DNA of 56,293 nt from the NCBI GenBank assembly GCA_910586865.1, contig CAJUIY010000006.1, positions 1 to 56,293 of the forward strand, written 5' to 3'. Position 1 is the first letter of the stretch, and every line of letters begins with the position of its first letter. Position numbers and translations under genes: made by a program. The notes beneath the pieces were generated by a model. The model was not told where the DNA came from, searched no databases, and saw only the letters and a list, made by a program, of their open reading frames with translations. The stretch comes from an uncultured Bacilli bacterium. Its GTDB lineage: Bacteria > Bacillota_I > Bacilli_A > RF39 > UBA660. Shown here one piece after another: positions 7,929 to 15,470 of this stretch.

Positions 7929-7933
7929 ACTTT

Positions 7934-9664
7934 TTATGTGTTTAAAATTGGAAGAGTAATCGAAGCTTCTTCTTCTTTCTCTTTGGTTGGTGTTGATAAT
8001 AATATGGCTTCTCCTTTATCCTTATCAATAGAAGGGTTAAATAGGGAAGCTTGGGTAGAAGCAACAATTTCAGGTTTTTCTGATTCCTCTTTTGGAACTT
8101 CCATTAAGGTAGCTTCCTCTTTGTTTTCTAGGTTCACAAGAGAAGCACTATTTTCCTTTCCTTCTTCCACTAATGTTGCAGTTGTATTTTCTTCTACTAA
8201 AGTAGGACCAGATTCTTCTTGCTTCTCATTTTTTGATGCTTGTTCTACTTCACTATTGGCATCTAAAAGCATCGCTGTTTCATTTGCTCCTTTTTCGTTA
8301 GGAGTTTCTTCTTTTTTATTTTGATTTTTCATATCGGCTAAGAAGGATTTTACGTTACTTCCTACTTCCGAATTGGTACTTTCCTTTGTTTTTATGGTTT
8401 CTTTCTCATTTTGAATGATGGCTTGATTTTCTTCTTCCATTTGTGCAAGTTCTGCACTGGTACTATCTGCGATATCCGAATCAATTTCAATAATACGATA
8501 GATTTCATCAAAGGAAGTCGTTCCTTCTAACACTTTCATTAATCCGTCTTGAAGTAGGGTAATCACATTAGAAGTATAAACCATATATTGCATTTCTTCT
8601 TTGGTAATATTTTCATTATTTAAAGCATTTTTGATTTGGTCATCAATTTCTAGGACTTCTTGGATAGCAATTCTTCCTTTATAACCTTTGTGACATTCAT
8701 TACATCCTGCTTCATGAGCAACATATAATTCAGATACTTCTTCTCCTAATACCTTCTTAAATACTTTTTTCTCATATTTTGTGGTTTCCTTTTTTTCTCT
8801 ACATTTTGGGCATAATTTTTTGGCAAGTCTTTGGGAAATAATTCCTGTTAACGCACTGGATAGTAGATACCTTTCTACATCCATATCAAGAAGTCTTTCA
8901 ATTGTAGATAATGAGTTATTGGTATGGATAGTAGATAAAACTAAATGTCCAGTGATGGATGCACGTACTGCAATTTTTGCGGTTTCGGAATCTCTTATCT
9001 CTCCAATTAAAATGATATTAGGATCTTGTCTTAAGATGGATCTTAAAACAGTTGCAAAGTCAAGACCAATTTCACTATTGACTTGTACTTGGTTTAATCC
9101 TTCTATATTCATTTCCACTGGGTCTTCTACGGTAATAATATTTTTTTCTGGCTTATTTAAAGCTTGTAAAATAGAATAAGTAGTCGTACTTTTACCAGTA
9201 CCAGTAGCACCAGTTACTAAAATAATACCATTTGGTACTTGAATCATTCGTTGAAGTTTTAAAAAATTAATTTTCGAAAAACCTAAGTGTTCCAATCCTT
9301 CTAGACTTCTACTATAATCTAAGATACGAATTACGATTTTTTCTCCTTCATTGGTTGGAAGGCAAGAGACACGCATATCTAGATATTGGTCCCCATACAT
9401 TCCTTTAATCGCACCATCTTGAGGAAGACGACTTTCTGTGATATTCATATTGGCTAACAGTTTAAGACGAGTAGTCAGGTTTCTTTCATAATCAGTTGGT
9501 ATTAAGGTATAATCTTGAAGTTCTCCATCAATACGAATACGAACCATTAGACCATTTTCTCTAGGATCGAAATGAATATCACTCGCACCACTTTTGGAAG
9601 AATACATAATAATATAGTCGGCAATCTGTGTGATTGGCGTCTTTTTATAATCAAATGCTACCAT
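7934..9664 (-). CDS. ComGA/PilB-type secretion ATPase with acidic C-terminal tail
   Basis: A GspE/PilB superfamily motor that powers assembly of type IV-like pili or pseudopili at the inner membrane face. It starts directly at the N2-type domain (SGASDIHFDP), as in ComGA, without the long N1 region of PilB. Walker A is GATGTGKST at about 152-160, the Asp box region lies around 180, Walker B is ILIGE near 218-222, and the His box is STIHTNN. A zinc-binding pair CPKC (285-288) and CNEC (321-324) is PilB-like. After about residue 395 comes a roughly 180-residue tail, rich in Glu, Lys, Asn, Ser and Thr, that I have not seen in the family. It is divergent from the two pseudopilin genes. Confidence 0.9.
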   Translation of the reverse strand: MVAFDYKKTPITQIADYIIMYSSKSGASDIHFDPRENGLMVRIRIDGELQDYTLIPTDYERNLTTRLKLLANMNITESRLPQDGAIKGMYGDQYLDMRVSCLPTNEGEKIVIRILDYSRSLEGLEHLGFSKINFLKLQRMIQVPNGIILVTGATGTGKSTTTYSILQALNKPEKNIITVEDPVEMNIEGLNQVQVNSEIGLDFATVLRSILRQDPNIILIGEIRDSETAKIAVRASITGHLVLSTIHTNNSLSTIERLLDMDVERYLLSSALTGIISQRLAKKLCPKCREKKETTKYEKKVFKKVLGEEVSELYVAHEAGCNECHKGYKGRIAIQEVLEIDDQIKNALNNENITKEEMQYMVYTSNVITLLQDGLMKVLEGTTSFDEIYRIIEIDSDIADSTSAELAQMEEENQAIIQNEKETIKTKESTNSEVGSNVKSFLADMKNQNKKEETPNEKGANETAMLLDANSEVEQASKNEKQEESGPTLVEENTTATLVEEGKENSASLVNLENKEEATLMEVPKEESEKPEIVASTQASLFNPSIDKDKGEAILLSTPTKEKEEEASITLPILNT

Positions 9665-9756
9665 AATTTCAACCCCTTTTGTTTACTTTACTATGGTATT
9701 TTACTATAAATTATTATATAATAAATTTATGAGAATAGCAAGGAGGGAATGAAAAA

Positions 9757-10308
9757 ATGAAAAGAATGGGTAGTAAAGGTTTTGCTCTTGTTGAGACATT
9801 GGTAGTAGCCATGTTTGTGATGACTATTTTTTCCCTTGTGTACACAAATTTTTTTCCTATGATTGGGGAATATGAAAAACGTGAAAAATATGATGATATT
9901 GATAGTGTCTATAATACGTTTTTAATTAAAAGAATGTTGGAAGAGCCTTCTACGAAAACAGCAAATTATAATACAATGAGAAATGAAGCAAATGGAGGAT
10001 ACAGTGATTTAAAAAGATGTAATACCTTATTTTCGAATGCTTTAAAAGTAGAGTACTGTACTAGATTATATGATAAACTAAAAGTGGATAAGGTCTATTT
10101 AACCAGATATAATTTAACGACCATGAAAAACAAAAAATCCACATTAGATAGTTATATGGCAGATTACTTAGATACACTACCAAATTATACCAAACCAGCT
10201 AATTATTCTTACCGAATTGTTGTCAAATTTAAGCACGAGGTCAATGATGAAAGCAGTAATGTAGCAAGTGAAGTTTATAGCTTTGCAACGATGGGAGTTG
10301 ATTTTTAA
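9757..10308 (+). CDS. Pseudopilin-like protein 1 (prepilin-type N-terminus)
   Basis: A 183-residue protein with the class III/IV prepilin signature KG|FALVE: cleavage after Gly, then a hydrophobic residue, with Glu at position +5, followed by a hydrophobic helix (VVAMFVMTIFSLVYTNFF). The rest has two Cys residues (RCNT, EYCT) that could form a disulfide. The ATG lies behind AAGGAGGGA. The stop overlaps the ATG of the next pseudopilin by one base. It is divergent from the pilus-type ATPase, so both are likely part of one competence- or pilus-like machine, but no platform protein or prepilin peptidase is in this window. Confidence 0.8.
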   Translation: MKRMGSKGFALVETLVVAMFVMTIFSLVYTNFFPMIGEYEKREKYDDIDSVYNTFLIKRMLEEPSTKTANYNTMRNEANGGYSDLKRCNTLFSNALKVEYCTRLYDKLKVDKVYLTRYNLTTMKNKKSTLDSYMADYLDTLPNYTKPANYSYRIVVKFKHEVNDESSNVASEVYSFATMGVDF

Positions 10309-10910
10309 TGAAAATACTAAATAAAAAAGGAATCACTTCGATTGAAATCTTAATTTGTTTTACCATTACCGCAGTTTTAGTTATTTCAATGTTTAAAGTA
10401 ATTGACTCTTATAAAGATAGACAAGATTTAGAGTCTTATAAAAATACGATTACGACCTATAAAAATTCACTTACAAAAAGAATAGAAGATGCCATTATCG
10501 AAAATAGGGGGGTTATAAAAGCAGAGGTAGTAGCCAATAGCGAAGCAGTACCAAACCAAATCCCTGAAAATCAGTATCAAATTCGTCTCACTTTTCGAAA
10601 TAATAAAGTAATTATTATGACCGTTATGAAAGATGCCTATTGTACAGATGGTCAACCATGTGACCCAACCAAAAGAAAACCAGATGAACTAGACTATGAA
10701 AGAAGTTCCTTCTATGTAATTTTTGATGGTGAAAAAATCACTCTTCCTAAAGCTTACTTTTTACAATTTAATGAAGTGTATTTAAAAAATGAAGATGATT
10801 TTATTACGCTACATATTGGGATTCACCATCCAGATTTAGGAAATAAATATGATGTATTAAATGTTTTTACTCCCCTTGTTAGTGCTTATCCTAATGCCTT
10901 AGGGCTATAA
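10308..10910 (+). CDS. Pseudopilin-like protein 2 (prepilin-type N-terminus)
   Basis: A 200-residue protein beginning MKILNKKG|ITSIEIL, a prepilin peptidase site with Glu at +5, then a membrane helix to about residue 28. The body is beta-rich with a CTDGQPC loop that may form a disulfide. It is translationally coupled to the preceding pseudopilin (TAATG overlap), which suggests the two are made together as minor pilins. Its 3' end overlaps the 3' end of the convergent ylbJ gene by 6 bp. Function follows from the N-terminal motif and the neighbouring ATPase; the mature domain is not one I recognise. Confidence 0.75.
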   Translation: MKILNKKGITSIEILICFTITAVLVISMFKVIDSYKDRQDLESYKNTITTYKNSLTKRIEDAIIENRGVIKAEVVANSEAVPNQIPENQYQIRLTFRNNKVIIMTVMKDAYCTDGQPCDPTKRKPDELDYERSSFYVIFDGEKITLPKAYFLQFNEVYLKNEDDFITLHIGIHHPDLGNKYDVLNVFTPLVSAYPNALGL

Positions 10911-11813
10911 GTGATAAAGAAGAAAAAAGAGTAAAGCAGAAATCGATGCTTGAGCAATTCTTCCTAGTAAGAAGTTTTGATATTTTACTTTGGTACCGTG
11001 CAACATATTTAAAACTTGCATGTGAATATTCATTCCACCAAAAGAGAGAAAACTTAATACGAGCATTCCTTTGAAACAAAGGGAAGTGTTTAGTAAAGAA
11101 AGAGAAGTAATTCCTTTTGATAGGTCAAAAAACCCATTGATTAAACAAGTAAAAAAAGAATTAAGCGGGAAAAAAGTAGTAATGAGCCTAGATACTAAGA
11201 AAAAGAAACAAGTATTTCCTAAAATCATCACTAAAATGTCAATCGTATTGGTTAAAGCTTTTGTTAAAGCATCTCCAAAAGAGGGTGGTTCTTGATAAAT
11301 CGTTGGTTTCTCTTTTTCCATGTTTTTTGGTCTGGTAACGATTCCTATTACTATATTAGAAAGATACATGGAAAGTAGAATAAAATAAGAGATTTTCTTC
11401 TCTTGGAACAAAAGAGAAGTGGTTGTTAAGACAAATAAGGGATTTGCAAAATGAGTGAAAGTAATTAAATAATTGGCTTGGTCTAGGTTAATTATTTTTT
11501 TATCCAATAAATCCTTTATATATTTTGCACCACTTGGAAATCCTGAAATCATACTCATAATGATAATGAAAGATGCATTACTACTAATATGAAATACTTT
11601 GGTAGTAATCTTTTTTAAAAGATGATTGATAGTATTAACAAAGTTGTAAGAAATTAATAGATTACCAATCAAAAAGAACGGAAAAATAGAAGGGAATAAG
11701 GTCTTGAAAAAGATGGTTAAAGCATCTATCAATTCAGCATGTACCATATCAGGATAGAAAATCAAAGACAAAAATATGACAAATAGGAGTACTTCGATTA
11801 ATTTATTTTTCAT
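10905..11813 (-). CDS. ylbJ: Sporulation integral membrane protein YlbJ
   Basis: A 302-residue polytopic membrane protein with about eight hydrophobic helices and the family's conserved MISGFPSGAKYI segment near residue 100, plus FFKTLFPSIFPFF. This matches YlbJ, a nucleoside-recognition-domain (gate) protein expressed in sporulation and needed for spore heat resistance in Bacillus subtilis. Its neighbour, divergently oriented, is the YlbL-type protease; ylbJ and ylbL are also close in Bacillus, so this is a conserved neighbourhood in rearranged form. The presence of this gene is strong evidence that the organism sporulates. Confidence 0.85.
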   Translation of the reverse strand: MKNKLIEVLLFVIFLSLIFYPDMVHAELIDALTIFFKTLFPSIFPFFLIGNLLISYNFVNTINHLLKKITTKVFHISSNASFIIIMSMISGFPSGAKYIKDLLDKKIINLDQANYLITFTHFANPLFVLTTTSLLFQEKKISYFILLSMYLSNIVIGIVTRPKNMEKEKPTIYQEPPSFGDALTKALTNTIDILVMILGNTCFFFLVSRLITTFFPLNSFFTCLINGFFDLSKGITSLSLLNTSLCFKGMLVLSFLSFGGMNIHMQVLNMLHGTKVKYQNFLLGRIAQASISALLFFLLYHL

Positions 11814-11859
11814 AAATCACCAACTTTTTGATATAATTAAGCATAAGGAGATTGATTTC

Positions 11860-12879
11860 ATGTTTAATAATTTTTATGATGAAGGAAAAAAATTTATTAA
11901 AGAATATTATAAAAGTATTATTTTTTTTGTATTATTTTATTTATTTTTAATGTTTCCATTAGATTTATATATTACAACGGGTGGGGGTATTATGGAAGTA
12001 GGAGACCGAATTGTTGTGAAAGACAGTAAGTATAAGGAAAAAGGAAGTTTTCATCTTGCTTATGTTAGTGAAATAAAAGCAACTCCTGCTACTTACTTAT
12101 TAAGTTATGTAATGAAAGATTGGGAAAGAGTAGAAGTAAATAAGTATACGTATTCAGAAGAAGAGGATATCAAAGATGTAGAGTTTCGAGGTCAAATCGA
12201 TTTATTAAATTCCAATAATAATGCGGTAAAAAGTGCCTTTTTAATGGCTTCTAAATCGTATAAAGTATTAAGTACTTCTCTCTATATTTATTATGTTGAT
12301 TCAAAAAGTCCAAATGAATTTAAAGTAGGGGACCAAATAAAGAAAGTCAATGGCAAAGAAATCACTAATTTAGAAGATTATAAAACAGCAGTTGCCAATT
12401 ATCAAAGTGGGGATACGATTGATGTTACGGTAGAAAGAGAAAGGAAAGAAAAGATTATTAGTGCTACTTTATATGAAGAAAAAGAAAAAGTTATCATGGG
12501 GATTTATATTTCAGCGATTAACAAATATAAAACTTATCCGAAAGTAGAGTTTCATTTTAAAAAGAGAGAGTCAGGACCTTCTGGAGGACTCATCGAAGCA
12601 CTTTCGATTTACAATAAATTAGTAAAAGAAGATATTACCAAAGGAAAAAAAATCGTTGGGACAGGAGAAATCGACAGTGAAGGTAACATTTTAGAAATTG
12701 GTGGAGTAAAATATAAATTGTTAGGAGCCGAAAAACAAAAAGCGGATATCTTCTTCGTTCCTAAGGGGGATAATTATAAGACTTGTATGAAAGTAAAAAA
12801 AGAAAAGAATCTAAAAATCGAGATAGTAGAAGTGGGAACACTAAAAGAGGCAATTGAATATTTAGAAAACAGTAAGTAG
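11860..12879 (+). CDS. YlbL/SepM-type PDZ-Lon membrane protease
   Basis: A 339-residue protein. One N-terminal transmembrane helix (about 20-37) is followed by the family's ITTGGGIMEVGDRI segment, a PDZ domain (about 150-198, FKVGDQIKKVNGKEI) and a Lon-type S16 protease domain. The catalytic Ser is S241 in SGPSGG and the general base Lys is K284 in GGVKYK; both are present, so it should be active outside the membrane. In streptococci SepM trims the competence peptide; in Bacillus YlbL takes part in quality control and the DNA-damage checkpoint. The start is the ATG at 11860 behind AAGGAG; a longer frame upstream runs into the divergent ylbJ gene. A TATAAT lies at 11832-11837. Confidence 0.88.
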   Translation: MFNNFYDEGKKFIKEYYKSIIFFVLFYLFLMFPLDLYITTGGGIMEVGDRIVVKDSKYKEKGSFHLAYVSEIKATPATYLLSYVMKDWERVEVNKYTYSEEEDIKDVEFRGQIDLLNSNNNAVKSAFLMASKSYKVLSTSLYIYYVDSKSPNEFKVGDQIKKVNGKEITNLEDYKTAVANYQSGDTIDVTVERERKEKIISATLYEEKEKVIMGIYISAINKYKTYPKVEFHFKKRESGPSGGLIEALSIYNKLVKEDITKGKKIVGTGEIDSEGNILEIGGVKYKLLGAEKQKADIFFVPKGDNYKTCMKVKKEKNLKIEIVEVGTLKEAIEYLENSK

Positions 12880-12899
12880 AAAATATTTTTTCTTTTTTA

Positions 12900-12928
12900 A
12901 TGACAAGCACTTTTTTTCTTGGTACAAT
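12900..12928 (+). promoter_or_regulatory. Promoter of the M18 aminopeptidase gene
   Basis: ATGACA (12900-12905), 17-bp spacer, TACAAT (12923-12928), about 25 bp before the TTG start. Confidence 0.6.
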
Positions 12929-12952
12929 AAAGGAAATAAAGGAGGAAGTAAG

Positions 12953-14350
12953 TTGAAAGAATTTCAAAACAAAGAATTACTAGATTTTATTGATAGCACA
13001 CCGACAGCTTATCATTGTGTAAAGAATTTAAAAGAGGATTTAATAGAAAATAGCTATCAAGAATTAAGAGAAGGTGATAGTTGGCATGATTTATTAAAGA
13101 ATCATGGAAAGTATCTTGTAACAAGAGGGGACTCTTCCTTAATTGCTTTTCAAATACCAGATATGGTAAAAGAAAAAAGTGGTTATCATATTGTAGCGAC
13201 TCATACGGATTCACCAACTTTTAGAGTAAAACAAAATGGAGAACATTTCCAGGCAGTCGTAGAAGAAGATGGATATCATAAATTAGATGTAGAAGGCTAT
13301 GGCGCTATGATAAATTATACCTTCCTTGATAGACCATTATCGGTTGCTGGAAGAGTTTTATATGAAAATACAGTGACTCATAGTATTTACTCTGAAATGG
13401 TGAATATTGATAAAGATATTTTAGTAATACCATCCCAAGCAATACACGTGAATAGAGGAGTGAATGAAGGAATTAAATTGAATCATCAAATTGATATGCA
13501 ACCAATGATGGCATTAAATCATAATATTAATTGGTTTCATACTTTGGTGGTGGAAGATGCCTTGAAAAAATCAGGAAGAAATTATCCACTAGATTATGTA
13601 AAGTTACTAGATTATGATTTATTTTTATATAATAGAGACAAAGCCAAAATTGTTGGAGCAGATGAGGAGTTTATCATGGCACCAAGACTAGATGATTTGG
13701 CCTGCGTTTATCCTTCTTATCGAGCATTTTTAGATAGTAGAGAGGAAAATGATAAGCGAATCAATGTTTTCTGTGCTTTTCATAACGAGGAGATTGGTTC
13801 TTTAACAAAACAAGGAGCAGACTCTAGTTTTTTAGCAGATGTTTTAACAAGAATTGCGAAGTCACTAGATATCGATAGGTACGCAACACTAGCAAACAGT
13901 TTTATGGTAAGTGCGGATAATGCTCATGCGGCTCATCCGAATGCTTTAGGAAAAATGGATGATTCGAATAAAATCTTAATGAATAAAGGAATTGTTGTGA
14001 AACACCACACAAATTACACGACAGATGCATTTTCTGGGAGTGTTTTTAAGAAAATTTGTGAGCTGGCAAACGTTCCTTATCAAGACTTTACTTGTCGTTC
14101 TGATATGATATGTGGAGCAACCTTAGGTGGTATTAGTAATAGTCATGTTTCGATTGATTCCGTGGATATTGGACTTGCTCAACTTGCCATGCATTCTGCA
14201 AATGAAGTGATGGGTGCAGAAGACCCAAATAACTTATACTGGGCAATGTACGAATTTTATCATTCAGAAATCGAAAAAAGAAATAATCAAGTAGGCATTA
14301 CGAGTAACACTCCAGTTGAAAAAAGGAAAGTTATGACTAGGAATGCTTAA
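12953..14350 (+). CDS. M18 family aminopeptidase
   Basis: A 465-residue, full-length M18 metallopeptidase that removes N-terminal residues from peptides in the cytoplasm. Metal ligands and catalytic residues are visible in order: His and Asp in THTDSP, Asp in RLDDLA, the Glu pair in HNEEIG, Asp in SADNAHA and the C-terminal His in MHSANEV. Start is TTG, 5 nt after GGAGGAAG. It is monocistronic with its own promoter and terminator. Some annotators call such proteins aspartyl aminopeptidase, but acidic-residue specificity cannot be read from the sequence. Confidence 0.92.
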   Translation: MKEFQNKELLDFIDSTPTAYHCVKNLKEDLIENSYQELREGDSWHDLLKNHGKYLVTRGDSSLIAFQIPDMVKEKSGYHIVATHTDSPTFRVKQNGEHFQAVVEEDGYHKLDVEGYGAMINYTFLDRPLSVAGRVLYENTVTHSIYSEMVNIDKDILVIPSQAIHVNRGVNEGIKLNHQIDMQPMMALNHNINWFHTLVVEDALKKSGRNYPLDYVKLLDYDLFLYNRDKAKIVGADEEFIMAPRLDDLACVYPSYRAFLDSREENDKRINVFCAFHNEEIGSLTKQGADSSFLADVLTRIAKSLDIDRYATLANSFMVSADNAHAAHPNALGKMDDSNKILMNKGIVVKHHTNYTTDAFSGSVFKKICELANVPYQDFTCRSDMICGATLGGISNSHVSIDSVDIGLAQLAMHSANEVMGAEDPNNLYWAMYEFYHSEIEKRNNQVGITSNTPVEKRKVMTRNA

Positions 14351-14367
14351 AAAAATAAGGTTATGAT

Positions 14368-14405
14368 AAAAAAGTGGATATTTCATAAAGAGTATCTGCT
14401 TTTTT
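14368..14405 (+). terminator. Terminator of the M18 aminopeptidase gene
   Basis: AAAAAAGTGGATA (14368-14380) pairs with TATCTGCTTTTTT (14393-14405), a 13-bp stem with two G-U wobbles and a 12-nt loop. Confidence 0.75.
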
Positions 14406-14494
14406 ATTTGATTAAACCAAAGTGAGAAAATAATAGAAAGAGATTATGAACAGTATATGTATAAACAAATTCAAAGGAATAAAAGTTGTTTCAA

Positions 14495-14525
14495 CAAAAA
14501 AATCAACGTTTTGTTGATTTTATAT
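14495..14525 (-). terminator. Terminator hairpin, minus strand
   Basis: AAATCAAC (14500-14507) and GTTGATTT (14513-14520) form a perfect 8-bp stem. On the minus strand it is followed by a T-run, fitting termination of the secreted-protein gene at 14566. Confidence 0.7.
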
Positions 14526-14565
14526 AAATTGAATGAGATACAAAAGTTATCATAAAGTTTACATG

Positions 14566-15288
14566 CTATTTCAATACTTTTTGTTTGTTTTTTGTTATGT
14601 TAGCATCTAATTTTTTTATTTCAGATTCCGTATAATAATTTTGTTTATATTCTTTTTTTAATATGTCATCTAATCTTGAAATACTATCTTCAAATTGTTG
14701 TGCTTTCTTTAAGTTGGTAGGATTTAAATCAATGGAACCTGGTTCTAATGTATATCGTTTTTGGTAGGTATATTTATTATTTATATTCGCATTAATAGAG
14801 AAATAGGTATTATGCTTTTTATCTATTGGAAAAGACATTGGATAATGTTTTTCGAATAGAAAGGTAGCAGTATCCTTTTGTCCAATACTCTTATATTTTT
14901 CAAAAAAACATAAACTCTTTGCTTTTGTTTTCGCTTGATAACAACATTTTGTATAGTCTTCTTTCTTATTTGTTATCAACTTACACTTCTTTGATCCTAG
15001 ATGTAGAGATGACTCTTTTACAATATAGTATCCTTTTTTAATAGAATGATTAATTAATTTTGTATTGACAAGATATAAATCCTTAATACTATATTTTTTT
15101 TCTTTCTTTGTAATCTTCTTTTCCTTTTTCTTTTCTGCTTTTATTGAACTATCTGAGTGGTTATTTACGGTACTAACAGTAGCACACCTAGCTGTATTAT
15201 TTCGCTTGCTATTGGTATTACCTGTAAGTGATATTGCTGCAGATAATAGAAATATACTAGCATAAGATTTCACATTTCTAATTTTCAT
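14566..15288 (-). CDS. Unknown secreted protein, 240 aa
   Basis: No family recognised. It has a signal-peptide-like N-terminus (basic MKIRNVK, then a hydrophobic stretch SYASIFLLSAAISLTG) but no lipobox. A Lys/Glu-rich linker at about 45-70 leads to a domain with several Cys (KKCKLI, KCCYQ, SLCFF) that may form disulfides outside the cell. The start is at 15288 behind GGAGAGAAAG; an upstream in-frame ATG would bury that site. It is transcribed divergently from mutS, from a good sigma-A promoter next to tandem 21-bp repeats that may be a regulatory site. It ends in a helical, charged C-terminus. Confidence 0.7.
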   Translation of the reverse strand: MKIRNVKSYASIFLLSAAISLTGNTNSKRNNTARCATVSTVNNHSDSSIKAEKKKEKKITKKEKKYSIKDLYLVNTKLINHSIKKGYYIVKESSLHLGSKKCKLITNKKEDYTKCCYQAKTKAKSLCFFEKYKSIGQKDTATFLFEKHYPMSFPIDKKHNTYFSINANINNKYTYQKRYTLEPGSIDLNPTNLKKAQQFEDSISRLDDILKKEYKQNYYTESEIKKLDANITKNKQKVLK

Positions 15289-15323
15289 TTCTTTCTCTCC
15301 TTTTCTATTAAAAATTAGGGTAT

Positions 15324-15352
15324 ATAATATCATAGTTAACTTAGAAAATCAA
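15324..15352 (-). promoter_or_regulatory. Promoter of the secreted-protein gene
   Basis: On the minus strand TTGATT (15352-15347), 17-bp spacer, TATTAT (15329-15324). Confidence 0.65.
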
Positions 15353-15355
15353 GCA

Positions 15356-15399
15356 ATAATGTTCTATAAACCTTTCATAATGTTCTATAAACCTTTCAT
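15356..15399. repeat. Two tandem 21-bp repeats between divergent promoters
   Basis: The unit AATGTTCTATAAACCTTTCAT occurs twice with a period of 21 bp, exactly two helical turns. The pair lies just upstream of the -35 box of the secreted-protein gene and about 25 bp upstream of the mutS -35 box, where a regulator could bind. Confidence 0.8.
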
Positions 15400-15421
15400 T
15401 GATACTTTTCGAGTGGAACTA

Positions 15422-15450
15422 TTTACAAGATTTTTCCAATTTGATACAAT
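15422..15450 (+). promoter_or_regulatory. mutS promoter
   Basis: TTTACA (15422-15427), 17-bp spacer, TACAAT (15445-15450); the gene starts 20 bp downstream. Confidence 0.65.
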
Positions 15451-15470
15451 AGGTCTAGTGGTGAAGTAGT

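Noticed and set aside
7938..8324. Plus-strand frames opposite the pilus ATPase (also around 8781-9179)
   Set aside because: They are antisense shadows of a well-supported gene with no ribosome binding sites.
15356..15399. CRISPR array
   Set aside because: Only two abutting 21-bp units, no spacers, no cas genes.
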